Below, one piece after another: positions 1 through 7,813 of a stretch of 64,000 nucleotides of DNA. The DNA is taken from assembly GCA_016715405.1 (NCBI GenBank), contig JADKAE010000005.1, positions 62,001-126,000 on the forward strand, read 5' to 3'. Every line of letters starts with the position of its first letter. The first letter of the stretch is position 1. A program made the position numbers and the translations under genes. The notes below the pieces were generated by a model that worked only from the letters and a program-made list of their open reading frames with translations, had not been told where the DNA came from and ran no database searches. Source of the stretch: Saprospiraceae bacterium (GTDB lineage Bacteria > Bacteroidota > Bacteroidia > Chitinophagales > Saprospiraceae).

Positions 1-325
1 TGAGATTGAGGGCGCCTTTCACGTCGATATCAAAAACGATGTCTTTGCCCTGGGCCCAGAGGCGTTCCACCTCGGTTTTCAGCGTACCGTAATATTGGTT
101 TTCGTACACCTCCTGCCATTCCACAAAGGCGTCTTCCACTATTTTTTGCTTAAACTGGTCGATACTAATAAAATAATAGTCGCGACCGTCCACTTCGTGG
201 GGCCTTCTATTGCGCGTAGTAGCCGAAATAGAAAAAGACAGCCGGTCGAACCTGTCGAGCAGGTGCCGCATGATAGTTGTCTTCCCGGCGCCCGATGGGG
301 CTGTAATGATCAATAGTTTGTTCAT
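1..325 (-). CDS. gmk: Guanylate kinase, 3' end cut by window edge
   Basis: Guanylate kinase phosphorylates GMP to GDP with ATP in the cytoplasm. The reading frame starts at the ATG whose complement ends at 325 (MNKLLIITAPSGAGKTTIM) and runs off the left edge, leaving about 108 residues. The P-loop APSGAGKTT is at residues 8-16. It is followed by the family's RPHEVDGRDYYF segment, which binds GMP, and by DIVFDIDVKGA. It lies 89 bp downstream of the YicC-family gene on the same strand, the common yicC-gmk order. No defect is visible in the part seen. Confidence 0.95.
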   Translation of the reverse strand, partial: MNKLLIITAPSGAGKTTIMRHLLDRFDRLSFSISATTRNRRPHEVDGRDYYFISIDQFKQKIVEDAFVEWQEVYENQYYGTLKTEVERLWAQGKDIVFDIDVKGALNL

Positions 326-414
326 GTGAGTGAACTGTGAACAGTGAACAGTGAACTGTGAACAGTGAACTGCCGACCGCCGACCGCCGACTGCCGACCG
401 CCGACTGCCGACCG
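326..414. repeat. Degenerate short-word tandem array between yicC and gmk
   Basis: The whole intergenic stretch is two tandem word arrays. One is built on GTGAACTGTGAACA and one on GCCGACCGCCGACTG. The copies are imperfect and abut both flanking genes. Similar arrays with other words occur at many other intergenic sites in this window. Confidence 0.8.
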
Positions 415-1290
415 CTACACCGAGTTGGCAACCTGTTCTTTAATCTTTTCGAGTTCGTCTTTCATCGTCACCACAAAGCGTTGGATATCGGACGAATAGG
501 CCTTAGCGCCGAGCGTATTGATTTCGCGGCCCATTTCCTGGCTGATAAAGCTAAGTTTGCGGCCTTTCGACATCACCTGCAGGTCGAGTTCTTCGAGGAA
601 ATACTTGCAGTGTTGTTCGAGGCGCACCTTTTCTTCGGTGATATCAATTTTTTCGAGATAAAACAGCACCTCTTGTTCGAAGCGGTTTTCGTCGATATTC
701 TCCTTGCCGAGGAATTCTTCGAGATTTTGGTTGAGGCGTTGGCGGAGGCGGGTCACGCGGTCGCCTTCGTGGGGGTTGATTTGTTCGAGCAGCGACATAA
801 TATTATGGATGCGCAGTCGGAGGTCGGTTTCCATAGCGCCGCCTTCGGCCAGGCGGAACTGGTCGAAATGCGCCAGGGCGAGTTGCACCGTATCGAGTAC
901 GGCCTGCCATTCCTCCTCATCGATAGATTCGCTTTCGGTGACCACCACATTGGGCAGGCGCAGGATCGTCTGCATAATATCGCCGGTATCGATCTGCAGT
1001 TCGGCGGCCAGCTGACTAAGTTCTGCATAATACCGGCGGAACAACCCTTTGTTGAGGCTCACCTCATCTTCGCCTTGCGTAGATCTGATTTCGAGCATCA
1101 TATCTATCTTTCCGCGTTCGAGGCGGTCCAACACAATCCGGCGCAGGTCGGATTCCCGTTCCCGGTAGTTGATAGGCGTTTTGAGCTTTACGTCGGTAAA
1201 CTTGCTGTTGAGCGATCGGATCTCAATCGTAATCACTTTCTCGCGAAAGGGTTGGGAAACCCTTCCATAACCCGTCATTGACAAGAGCAT
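415..1290 (-). CDS. YicC/YloC family endoribonuclease
   Basis: A 291-residue protein of the YicC/YloC family (COG1561). E. coli YicC is an endoribonuclease linked to small-RNA decay and stationary-phase survival. The N-terminus MLLSMTGYGR is the family signature. The C-terminal region has the conserved KGRKLSFISQEMGREINTLG and ends in a charged ELEKIKEQ helix. Length is typical. The gene precedes gmk on the same strand, a conserved neighbourhood in many bacteria. The ATG at 1290 is the only start that keeps the family N-terminus. Confidence 0.93.
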   Translation of the reverse strand: MLLSMTGYGRVSQPFREKVITIEIRSLNSKFTDVKLKTPINYRERESDLRRIVLDRLERGKIDMMLEIRSTQGEDEVSLNKGLFRRYYAELSQLAAELQIDTGDIMQTILRLPNVVVTESESIDEEEWQAVLDTVQLALAHFDQFRLAEGGAMETDLRLRIHNIMSLLEQINPHEGDRVTRLRQRLNQNLEEFLGKENIDENRFEQEVLFYLEKIDITEEKVRLEQHCKYFLEELDLQVMSKGRKLSFISQEMGREINTLGAKAYSSDIQRFVVTMKDELEKIKEQVANSV

Positions 1291-1476
1291 ATATCAAATT
1301 TTGAGTGGACGTCCGGCAGTTGCCGGCGCCCCGCAAAGATAACTATAACAAGCGATTGAGAAAATTACTGAAATAAAATGGTCTTTTATTTTCTTATCAC
1401 AGATAAAATTTAGAAATTTGCAACTCGTTTTTAGAACCGACTTGACATATAACTTACTATAAACCAATTAATAGCG

Positions 1477-1791
1477 ATGAGAAAAGCTGATTTGGTAGCC
1501 GCCATTTCCGAAAAAACTGGCGTACCCAAAGTCGATGTATTGGTTGCCTTAGAAACCTTTTTCAAGGAAGTCAAACTATCGCTCGCTCAAGGAGAGAATG
1601 TGTATATCCGCGGATTTGGCTCTTTCATCATCAAGAAAAGGGCGAAGAAGATAGGCCGTCACATCAAGAAGAACCAGGCGATTGAAATACCGGAGCACTT
1701 CATTCCCGCATTCAAGCCTGCCAAAGTATTTGTAGAGCAGGTGAAGGACAACGTCACTTCGCTGCCGGAAGACGATGGGGATGACGATTGA
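1477..1791 (+). CDS. HU family DNA-binding protein
   Basis: A 104-residue HU/IHF-family histone-like protein that bends and compacts DNA as a dimer. MRKADLVAAISEKTGV forms the dimerising helices. The family signature VYIRGFGSFIIKKR leads into the beta arm, although the tip is IGRHIKKNQAIEIPEHF rather than the usual RNPRTGE, as in several Bacteroidota HU paralogs. The C-terminus carries an extra acidic tail (EDDGDDD). It is divergent from yicC across a 186-bp intergenic region. No clear -7 box was found there. Confidence 0.92.
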   Translation: MRKADLVAAISEKTGVPKVDVLVALETFFKEVKLSLAQGENVYIRGFGSFIIKKRAKKIGRHIKKNQAIEIPEHFIPAFKPAKVFVEQVKDNVTSLPEDDGDDD

Positions 1792-1824
1792 TTGAGATTG
1801 AGATCAAGCCATTAAACGGCATAC

Positions 1825-2607
1825 ATGACCAGGTTACAGCTTTCCATTATAGCATCGGCCATTGCGCTTTTTTTTGTGCTGTACTATGGTTGTGAAACCC
1901 AACCCAAAAAACAACAGCTGCTCGAAAAGTCGAGAGCCCTGGCTGCTGAGCGCACGGATGCCACCACACTGATCGAAGAGGCTTTTGCCACCCTGGCGCC
2001 TGCCGAGCGCAGCGCCATAGAAACGCTGGCCGCGCAAGCAGAGGCGGTGGGTAGCGATACGGCCAAAGCGCCGGCCTTGTACCGGCAGTTGTCGGGCGAG
2101 TGGTACAAACTGGGATTCCAGGCTATTGCCGGTTATTATGCCCAGCTTGCTGCCGAGGCGACCAACGACGACGAATCGTGGTCAATTGCCGGAACGACTT
2201 ACTTGCTGTGCTTTCAACAGGCGCCCGAAGAAAAAAGCAAGTCGTTTTGTTTGCCCAGGGCTATCACTGCGTTTGAAAATGCGATATCGATTGCGCCTGA
2301 AAACGTGACGCACCGGGTCAACCTCGCGTTGTGTTATGTAGAAAGTCCGCCGCAGGATAACCCCATGAAGGGCATTCTGATGCTGCGCGATCTGAACGAT
2401 AAATACCCCGATAATACCGCTGTGATCAACCAGCTGGCACGGCTGGCCATCAAAACCGGGCAATATGACCGGGCTATAGAGCGGCTGAACGAAGCCTTGC
2501 AGCTCAACCCCGACGACGCCAACGCCAATTGCCTGATGGCACTGGCACTGGAAGAAACGGGGAAAGCCGAAGAAGCGGCGAAATTTGCTTTAAAATGCCC
2601 GAAGTAG
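1825..2607 (+). CDS. Membrane-anchored TPR protein
   Basis: A 260-residue protein with one N-terminal hydrophobic segment (about residues 7-21, then YYGCE). It is probably an uncleaved anchor or an atypical lipobox, so the rest would sit in the periplasm. The C-terminal half has two or three TPRs, for example AVINQLARLAIKTGQYDRAI and LNPDDANANCLMALALEETG. It starts 33 bp after the HU gene and is probably co-transcribed with it. It most resembles TPR scaffold proteins of Bacteroidota. No catalytic motif is visible, so the function is unknown beyond protein-protein interaction. Confidence 0.75.
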   Translation: MTRLQLSIIASAIALFFVLYYGCETQPKKQQLLEKSRALAAERTDATTLIEEAFATLAPAERSAIETLAAQAEAVGSDTAKAPALYRQLSGEWYKLGFQAIAGYYAQLAAEATNDDESWSIAGTTYLLCFQQAPEEKSKSFCLPRAITAFENAISIAPENVTHRVNLALCYVESPPQDNPMKGILMLRDLNDKYPDNTAVINQLARLAIKTGQYDRAIERLNEALQLNPDDANANCLMALALEETGKAEEAAKFALKCPK

Positions 2608-2631
2608 AGACGCAATATTTTGCGCCTGTAC
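2604..2631. repeat. GTAGAG-type palindromic unit, imperfect copy
   Basis: GTAGAGACGCAA, then TATT, then TTGCGCCTGTAC: an imperfect palindrome of two 12-nt arms. It overlaps the TAG stop of the TPR gene and precedes the 31-residue gene. A related perfect palindrome with the same GTAGAG...CTCTAC ends is at 9461-9492. Confidence 0.7.
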
Positions 2632-2667
2632 AACATTTTTTTATTCAAAATCTAAAAAGGAATTAAT

Positions 2668-2763
2668 ATGCCTTGTGGAAAAAAGCGTAAGAGGCACAAG
2701 ATCGCCACGCATAAACGCAAAAAGAGACTGCGTAAGAATCGTCATAAGAAGAAGAACAGGTAG
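2668..2763 (+). CDS. 31-residue basic ribosomal-type peptide (AURKAIP1/COX24-like, bS22-type)
   Basis: A 31-residue ORF, MPCGKKRKRHKIATHKRKKR and then LRKNRHKKKNR, with AAAAAGG 7 bp before the ATG. More than half the residues are Lys, Arg or His. The pattern matches the very small basic proteins annotated in Bacteroidota as AURKAIP1/COX24-domain proteins. Related mycobacterial peptides (bS22) bind the small ribosomal subunit. Ribosome binding here is inferred from that similarity. It sits immediately upstream of the RNase G gene on the same strand, with a 113-bp gap. It is easily missed because of its length. Confidence 0.8.
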   Translation: MPCGKKRKRHKIATHKRKKRLRKNRHKKKNR

Positions 2764-2876
2764 TAAGGGGCGCCTTAGGCGCCTATTCACTTCTTTGTCT
2801 GGCATGATCCGGATTGTAAGCCATGTGTGCAATACAATCTGGATTCTGTGCTTTTGGCGATTAACAAAATAAACCT

Positions 2877-4424
2877 GTGGAAAAAGAACTGATTATTAAC
2901 GCAACGCCCACAGATGTAGAGATAGCACTCCTCGAAGACGGAAAACTCGTTGAACTACACTACCAAAAGACCAACAACAATTTTTCTGTAGGCGACGTCT
3001 TTCTCGGCAGAATTAAAAGGCTCATGCCGGGGCTCAATGCTGCTTTTGTGGATATAGGTCACAAAAGGGATGCTTTTTTACATTATACCGACCTTGGGCC
3101 AAAACTGCGTTCGCTTGCCAAATACACCAACGGCGCCAATTCCGGCGAAATTGCCACCCACCGGCTCGACAATTTCAAGCTTGAACCCGAGATCATCAAG
3201 ACGGGTAAAATAGACCAGGTGCTGGCCAAACGGCAGCAGTTGCTGGTGCAGGTGCTCAAAGAACCGATTTCCACCAAAGGCCCCCGTCTGAGCTGTGAAA
3301 TCACGATCCCCGGGCGTTACCTCGTACTCACTCCTTTTTCTGATGTGGTGGCCGTTTCTAAAAAAATAGCCAACAACGAAGAGCGCAAGCGGCTCCAGCA
3401 TCTGGTAGAGAGTATCAAACCCAAAAATTTCGGCGTCATTGTGCGCACGGCGGCAGAGGGCAAAAAGGTAGCCGACCTGCACGAGGAGCTCAATTTTATG
3501 ATGCAAAAGTGGGAAGATATCTTCCTGCAGATGAAAAACGCCAAAGCCCCGGCCAAACTGCTCAGCGAGCTGGATAAAACGTCGAGTATCCTGCGCGACC
3601 TGCTCAGCGATACGTTTACGCGTATTGTGGTAAACGACAAACAACTCTACTCGAATATTCGCAATTATCTCGGCTCTTTCTCCCCCGAACAACTCAAGAT
3701 CGTTACCTTTTATAAAGGTACCAAACCCATTTTTAATACCTACGGCGTTACCCGGCAAATCAAATCTTCGTTTGGCAAAACCGCTACCATGCCCAGCGGC
3801 GCGTATATCGTGATAGAACACACCGAGGCCATGCACGTCGTCGATGTGAATAGCGGGCACAAAATGCAAAGCGCCAATCAGGATGAAGCCGTGCTGAACG
3901 TCAACCTCGAAGCAGCCGAAGAAATAGCCCGTCAGATGCGCCTGCGCGATATCGGCGGCATCATTATCATCGACTTCATCGATATGAAAAATCAGGAACA
4001 CAAAAAGGACCTGATGAAAGAGATGAAGCAGTTTATGAAAAAAGACCGGGCTCAGCACACTATTCTGCCGCTGAGCAAGTTCGGCCTCATGCAGATCACC
4101 CGCCAACGGGTGCGCCCCGAAGTGACGATCAATACCGCCGAGGTGTGCCCCACCTGCAACGGCACGGGTAAGATCAATGCCTCTATCCTGATTACAGACG
4201 AAATAGAACGCGACCTCAATTTTATCAACCAGTCGCACCCCAAAACAAAACTCAAACTACACGTACACCCCTATGTGGCCGCTTTTCTCAAGCAGGGCCT
4301 GCCCAGTCGCCAGATGAAGTGGTATATGCAGTATTTTAAATGGATACATATCTATTCCGATAACGACTACGGCCTCACGAATTACCGCTTCTTCGACGCG
4401 AATGACGATGAAATACGATGGTGA
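2877..4424 (+). CDS. rng: Ribonuclease G (Rne/Rng family)
   Basis: A 515-residue endoribonuclease for rRNA maturation and mRNA decay. It starts at GTG 2877 (MEKELIINATP). An S1 RNA-binding domain lies near residues 35-125 (VGDVFLGRIKRLMPGLNAAF). The DNase I-like catalytic part has the metal-binding aspartates in HVVDVNSG and GGIIIIDFIDM. The zinc-link motif CPTCNGTGK follows near residue 425. Length fits RNase G rather than RNase E, which has a long tail. It is convergent with the RidA gene across a word-repeat hairpin. Confidence 0.95.
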   Translation: MEKELIINATPTDVEIALLEDGKLVELHYQKTNNNFSVGDVFLGRIKRLMPGLNAAFVDIGHKRDAFLHYTDLGPKLRSLAKYTNGANSGEIATHRLDNFKLEPEIIKTGKIDQVLAKRQQLLVQVLKEPISTKGPRLSCEITIPGRYLVLTPFSDVVAVSKKIANNEERKRLQHLVESIKPKNFGVIVRTAAEGKKVADLHEELNFMMQKWEDIFLQMKNAKAPAKLLSELDKTSSILRDLLSDTFTRIVVNDKQLYSNIRNYLGSFSPEQLKIVTFYKGTKPIFNTYGVTRQIKSSFGKTATMPSGAYIVIEHTEAMHVVDVNSGHKMQSANQDEAVLNVNLEAAEEIARQMRLRDIGGIIIIDFIDMKNQEHKKDLMKEMKQFMKKDRAQHTILPLSKFGLMQITRQRVRPEVTINTAEVCPTCNGTGKINASILITDEIERDLNFINQSHPKTKLKLHVHPYVAAFLKQGLPSRQMKWYMQYFKWIHIYSDNDYGLTNYRFFDANDDEIRW

Positions 4425-4428
4425 GATT

Positions 4429-4618
4429 GATGTGCTGATTTGCTGATGTGCTGATTTGCTGATTTGCTGATGTGCTGATGTGCTGATGTGATATTATTAT
4501 TATTATTTATATTATAAAAATCATCACATCAGCACATTAACCCATTAGCACATCAATCAGCACATCAGCACATTAACTAATCAGCACATCAACTAATCAG
4601 CACATCAACCTCCAACCA
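4429..4618. repeat. TGATGTGCTGATTTGC word array forming a long imperfect hairpin
   Basis: Left arm (about 4430-4491): tandem copies of TGATGTGCTGATTTGC. An AT-rich loop follows (TATTATTATTTATATTAT). Right arm (about 4522-4618): copies of the complementary word CAGCACATTAACTAAT. It lies between the convergent rng and RidA genes, so it could terminate both. The right arm runs into RidA and encodes its last residues (DVLIS). The same words recur at 25250-25393. Confidence 0.8.
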
Positions 4619-5029
4619 TGCAATACACTTCAACTCAATAGCGATCGGTGTAGGCAATGACGTAATGCCCACCGTCGTTCTGCACGGTTGGTGATCCTTA
4701 AAATACTCGGCATAGATGCGGTTGTAGGTATGAAAATCCCGCTGCATATCGGTGAGAAAGACGGTGACGTCTACCAGATTTTCCCATTTAGCGCCGCTTG
4801 ACTCGAGCACGGCGCGCACATTGCGAAACACCGAATGGCACTGTGCTTCAAAATCAAATGCCACAAAATTGCCTGCCGGGCTGCGTTGCAGGCCGGGTAT
4901 TTCGTCGCTCGCCGCATCGCGCGGGCCGATGCCGGATAGAAAAAGCAGGTTGCCTACGCGTCGCGCGTGCGGATATGCCCCTACTGGCTTGGGCGCCTGA
5001 TTGGTCTGAAAAATATCGTTTTGTGACAT
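4589..5029 (-). CDS. RidA-family deaminase, 2-aminomuconate deaminase-like
   Basis: A 146-residue RidA-superfamily protein. RidA proteins hydrolyse reactive enamines and imines. The subgroup with SGIGPRDAASDEIPG and an acidic DFEAQCHSVFRNVR segment resembles 2-aminomuconate deaminases of the 3-hydroxyanthranilate pathway. That substrate is inference. I chose the ATG at 5029 (MSQNDIFQTNQAPKPVGAYP) because the open frame extending to 5119 adds residues unlike the family. The C-terminal DVLIS is encoded by the adjacent word repeat, so the natural end may have been extended by repeat spread. Confidence 0.85.
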   Translation of the reverse strand: MSQNDIFQTNQAPKPVGAYPHARRVGNLLFLSGIGPRDAASDEIPGLQRSPAGNFVAFDFEAQCHSVFRNVRAVLESSGAKWENLVDVTVFLTDMQRDFHTYNRIYAEYFKDHQPCRTTVGITSLPTPIAIELKCIAWLEVDVLIS

Positions 5030-5204
5030 AGTTAAAATTGTCTTAAAATGAACATGCCCGGGTATTCTCCCCATCGCACTTTTTTTCAAAAGCCGTATTT
5101 TACAGGTGCCGGGCTCCAATATCCTACTTTACGGCTACTGCGGTTTGGTTATTATTTAGTTAAAAATCAACAAACCACCGACTTAAGTCGTTATAGTAGT
5201 AATA

Positions 5205-5212
5205 CAAATTTA
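5205..5212 (-). promoter_or_regulatory. Candidate -7 box for the RidA gene
   Basis: TAAATTTG on the minus strand matches the Bacteroidota -7 consensus TAnnTTTG. It points toward RidA and would give a leader of about 170 nt. No convincing -33 element is visible, so this is tentative. Confidence 0.4.
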
Positions 5213-5296
5213 CTAAAGCGCACGTAAAAAAAAGCGCTAAAGGACCAGGAAGCGCAAAAGAACGCATCCGGCAAAAAAAAATAAAAAAATATCTTC

Positions 5297-5304
5297 TAAC
5301 TTTG
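5297..5304 (+). promoter_or_regulatory. -7 box TAACTTTG upstream of a candidate ncRNA
   Basis: TAACTTTG is an exact match to TAnnTTTG. Transcription would start near 5310-5312 and end at the terminator at 5471-5495, with no coding frame between. No clear -33 box was seen. Confidence 0.6.
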
Positions 5305-5310
5305 TGACTA

Positions 5311-5495
5311 CTTGAGAAACTACCGTCATAATAGCAAAAGAACAACACAACCGGTGCTTAGCACGGGTTACAAGAGGGGAGAAGAAAGTAAGAAAAGAAG
5401 AAGTGTGATCAATCTCCTCCACAAGAGAAGGTTTTCATGATATGAATATGGGTTTTAGGTGTTTTTTACCGGGGGGCTTTTAGCTCCCCTTTTTT
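5311..5495 (+). ncRNA. Candidate structured small RNA, about 185 nt (6S-like size)
   Basis: A non-coding stretch bounded by an exact -7 box and an intrinsic terminator. Visible helices are a hairpin at 5349-5369 (AACC/GGTT plus GTGC/GCAC around loop TTA), a 7-bp GGGGAGA/TCTCCTC pairing (about 5375-5419), and a possible closing pairing between GAAAC-T-ACC near 5319 and GGT-GTTT near 5460. Size, isolation and an outer closing stem fit a 6S-type RNA (Bacteroidota have a known 6S family), but I cannot align it to that family. It is not tmRNA, SRP RNA or RNase P RNA: none of their signatures appears. Confidence 0.5.
5471..5495 (+). terminator. Intrinsic terminator of the candidate ncRNA
   Basis: GGGGGGC-TTTTA-GCTCCCC followed by TTTTTT. 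The stem has seven pairs including one G-T wobble. It sits 30 bp before the start of the AI-2E-type permease, so it separates the RNA from that gene. Confidence 0.8.
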
Positions 5496-5525
5496 ATTTA
5501 ATTTGCATCCATAATCGATGGATGT

Positions 5526-6638
5526 ATGAAAAATCTCTCCCGTAACCTCCTTATTGCTGCCGCTATTATTGTAGCGGGATTCCTGGTATATACTTTTCGC
5601 AATATCGTATCGTACATAATGATTGCGTGGGTACTCTCCATGATAGGCCAACCGCTGTCGAGTTTTTTCCAGCGGCGCTTGCATATAGGCAAATGGACGG
5701 CAGGGCCCATAACAGGGGCTGTATTGACCATCTTGTGCTTTTTTATTGTGCTAATCTCTCTGATATTATTATTTGTGCCCATGTTTATCCAACAGGCAAG
5801 CAATCTGGCCACGGTAGACTACAGCGCCATTGCCCGCACGATAGAAGAACCCATCTCGAATGTTCAGCAGTGGCTTAGCAGCAGGGGCATTCAACTAGAC
5901 TCCTCAGCGCCGGAGGATTGGTTGCGGAATATGTTTGCCAAAACTTTCGACCCCACGCGCCTCGGCGCCATCGTCACCGGCGTGTTATCGGCGGCTAGCG
6001 GCCTGATTGTAGATATCTCCTGCATTGTATTTATTACCTTTTTCTTTCTGAAAGAAAAAGGGCTGTTTGTCAATGTTATTACGGTACTGGCCCCAGCCAA
6101 ATCCGAAAACAAAATACTCGAAGCCGTTGACATTATCGGCCGCCTGCTAACCCGCTATTTCGCGGGTATATTGATTCAAATGGTTGTAATCACTGTTTAT
6201 GTATCCGTATTGCTCACTATTCTCGGTGTAAAAAACGCCCTGCTGATCGGCTTTTTTGCCGCCCTGATGAACGTAATCCCCTACCTGGGGCCCTTTATCG
6301 GCGGCGCGCTGGGCATTATCATTACGATTACTTCCAATGTCGATGTCGATTTTTATTCCGAGTTGCTCCCCTTGCTGATTAAAGTCGCCCTGGTGTTCGC
6401 TACCGTGCAAATGCTCGACAACTACTTCTTATCGCCCTATATTTTCTCCAGCAGCGTATTGGCCCACCCGCTCGAAATTTTTCTCGTCATTCTAATGGGC
6501 GCCCAAATCAGCGGCATCGGAGGCATGATCATGGCCATCCCCGTGTATACCGTACTCCGAGTGATTGCCAAAGAATTTCTTCACCAATTTCGGGTTGTGC
6601 AAGCATTAACCGACAAGATGGAGGAGGAAGGGTATTGA
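5526..6638 (+). CDS. AI-2E family transporter (PerM-like permease)
   Basis: A 370-residue polytopic membrane protein of the AI-2E transporter family (COG0628, PerM/TqsA/YdiK). It begins with a transmembrane segment (LLIAAAIIVAGFLVYTF). The long extracytoplasmic loop about residues 90-150 and the C-terminal block with NVIPYLGPFIGG (about residue 255) and a final amphipathic tail are typical. Family members export autoinducer-2 or exchange sodium and protons. Substrate cannot be told here. Its stop overlaps the ATG of the Crp/Fnr gene by one base, so the two are translationally coupled. Confidence 0.9.
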   Translation: MKNLSRNLLIAAAIIVAGFLVYTFRNIVSYIMIAWVLSMIGQPLSSFFQRRLHIGKWTAGPITGAVLTILCFFIVLISLILLFVPMFIQQASNLATVDYSAIARTIEEPISNVQQWLSSRGIQLDSSAPEDWLRNMFAKTFDPTRLGAIVTGVLSAASGLIVDISCIVFITFFFLKEKGLFVNVITVLAPAKSENKILEAVDIIGRLLTRYFAGILIQMVVITVYVSVLLTILGVKNALLIGFFAALMNVIPYLGPFIGGALGIIITITSNVDVDFYSELLPLLIKVALVFATVQMLDNYFLSPYIFSSSVLAHPLEIFLVILMGAQISGIGGMIMAIPVYTVLRVIAKEFLHQFRVVQALTDKMEEEGY

Positions 6639-7273
6639 TGGATACAAACAGCCAATTGCTCATCGAACGCCATTTGGGTTATCTCCCGCTCGCACTACGC
6701 CAGGAAATGCAGATGGAAGGGCAAATACAAACTATTGCTTCCGGAGTAGAATTGCTTCGGGAAGGTCAATACGTAAAAGTTATCCCTATCGTATTGTCGG
6801 GGCTCATCAAGGTTATCGGCCGGTTTGAAGAAAAGGACCTTCTGCTATATTATATCCAACCCCGGGAAAGCTGCATTATGTCGTTTGCGGCGGTACTCGA
6901 CAATGAGCCAAGCCGTGTGGTTGCAATTACGGAAGAAACGACCATAGCGCTACTGCTCCCCAGCAGATGTATTGACCAGTGGGTGCGCCAATATCCCGCT
7001 TTCAATCGCCTGTTTTACCAATTATTTGACCAACGCTATGAAGAATTGCTTCGCACGATACACTTGTTGCTGTATGAAAAAATGGATCATCGCCTGCTAG
7101 CCTACCTCCAACGCAAAGCGCAACTCAAACAGCAAAAGCTGCTTCAGCTTCGACATTGGGAAATTGCCCAAGAACTGGGCACTGCCCGGGAAGTAGTTAC
7201 CAGGGTACTCAAAAAGCTGGAAACGGAGGGGCATATTCGCCAATTACCCCACGGTCAAATTGAGGTGTTGTAA
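6638..7273 (+). CDS. Crp/Fnr family transcriptional regulator
   Basis: A 211-residue regulator with an N-terminal cyclic-nucleotide-binding-type beta roll (about residues 20-120) and a C-terminal winged helix (LRHWEIAQELGTAREVVTRV as recognition region). There is no N-terminal cysteine cluster, so it does not look like an oxygen-sensing FNR with an iron-sulfur cluster. Its beta-roll lacks an obvious cAMP phosphate cassette. Start at ATG 6638 overlaps the permease stop (TGATG). A 16-bp palindrome of CRP/FNR geometry lies 15 bp after its stop, before the DUF2892 gene. Confidence 0.92.
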   Translation: MDTNSQLLIERHLGYLPLALRQEMQMEGQIQTIASGVELLREGQYVKVIPIVLSGLIKVIGRFEEKDLLLYYIQPRESCIMSFAAVLDNEPSRVVAITEETTIALLLPSRCIDQWVRQYPAFNRLFYQLFDQRYEELLRTIHLLLYEKMDHRLLAYLQRKAQLKQQKLLQLRHWEIAQELGTAREVVTRVLKKLETEGHIRQLPHGQIEVL

Positions 7274-7287
7274 TTTTTTTACGGCTT

Positions 7288-7303
7288 GGTGACCGGAGTC
7301 ACC
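7288..7303. promoter_or_regulatory. Probable operator for a Crp/Fnr-type regulator
   Basis: GGTGACCGGAGTCACC is a perfect inverted repeat with the CRP half-site spacing (TGA-N6-TCA core, compare TGTGA-N6-TCACA). Its centre is about 44 bp upstream of the start site predicted from the -7 box at 7326. That is the usual position for class II activation. The adjacent Crp/Fnr gene is the obvious candidate to bind it. Confidence 0.6.
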
Positions 7304-7325
7304 ACTTATGCCGACGGTATGGGTG

Positions 7326-7333
7326 TAATTTTG
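7326..7333 (+). promoter_or_regulatory. -7 box TAATTTTG of the DUF2892 gene
   Basis: Exact match to TAnnTTTG, 50 bp before the ATG at 7376. No separate -33 element is seen, as expected if the regulator bound at 7288-7303 activates the promoter. Confidence 0.6.
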
Positions 7334-7375
7334 ACTCATCAAAACAGTTCTTCACCATCAAAACCTATTTCAGCC

Positions 7376-7588
7376 ATGAAAAAAAATATGGGTAGCACCG
7401 ACCGCCTCGTCCGCGTAATCATCGCAGCCATCATTGCCGTATTGTACTTCACTAATGTTGTTGCCGGAACGCTTGGATTAATACTCCTGGTTTTAGCCGG
7501 TGTGTTTGTACTCACCAGCTTTATCAGCTTCTGCCCGCTTTATGCTCCATTTGGAATTAGCACCTGTGCGACAGAGAAGAAAGCTTAA
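7376..7588 (+). CDS. DUF2892-type small membrane protein
   Basis: A 70-residue protein with two transmembrane helices and the DUF2892 pattern: N-terminal MGSTDRLVRVIIAAIIAVLY, a short loop with TNVVAGTLGLI, and the C-terminal FISFCPLYAPFGISTC. This fold also forms the membrane tail of YgaP-type rhodanese proteins. Function is unknown; family members are often found near sulfur or redox genes. The ATG at 7376 was chosen because upstream codons do not look coding and hold the promoter. The palindrome upstream suggests control by the neighbouring Crp/Fnr regulator. Confidence 0.8.
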   Translation: MKKNMGSTDRLVRVIIAAIIAVLYFTNVVAGTLGLILLVLAGVFVLTSFISFCPLYAPFGISTCATEKKA

Positions 7589-7591
7589 TTC

Positions 7592-7633
7592 GGTTGTAGG
7601 TTGTAAGTTGTAGGTTTATTACAACTTACAACC
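7592..7633. terminator. Word-repeat hairpin after the DUF2892 gene
   Basis: GGTTGTAAGTTGTA (7599-7612), a 7-nt loop, and its perfect complement to 7633 form a 14-bp stem, preceded by another partial copy of GTTGTAGG. It starts 3 bp after the gene. There is no long T-tract, so termination is likely but not certain. The intergenic stretch from here to 7813 is otherwise featureless and AT-rich. Confidence 0.6.
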
Positions 7634-7813
7634 ATTCTGTCCTCTCTACTGCATTTTCCTTTATTGTATAAATTTAATTTCAAATTATTCATTACTAATT
7701 ATATACATAAAGAATTCGTCAATTAAAAACCTGACTTAAGAGCCTTCTTGGTTTGTTTAGGCGTAACACAAAACGGATTTTGGGTTTATATTTAATTCAC
7801 CAAAATCACCGTT

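Noticed and set aside
3078..4238. A 386-codon antisense open frame inside rng
   Set aside because: Shadow of a strongly conserved RNase G gene, with no recognisable domain or start signal.
7787..7794. TATATTTA as a shared promoter box (also at 26378-26385)
   Set aside because: It differs from TAnnTTTG at the last base and AT-rich octamers are common. Two occurrences are not enough.
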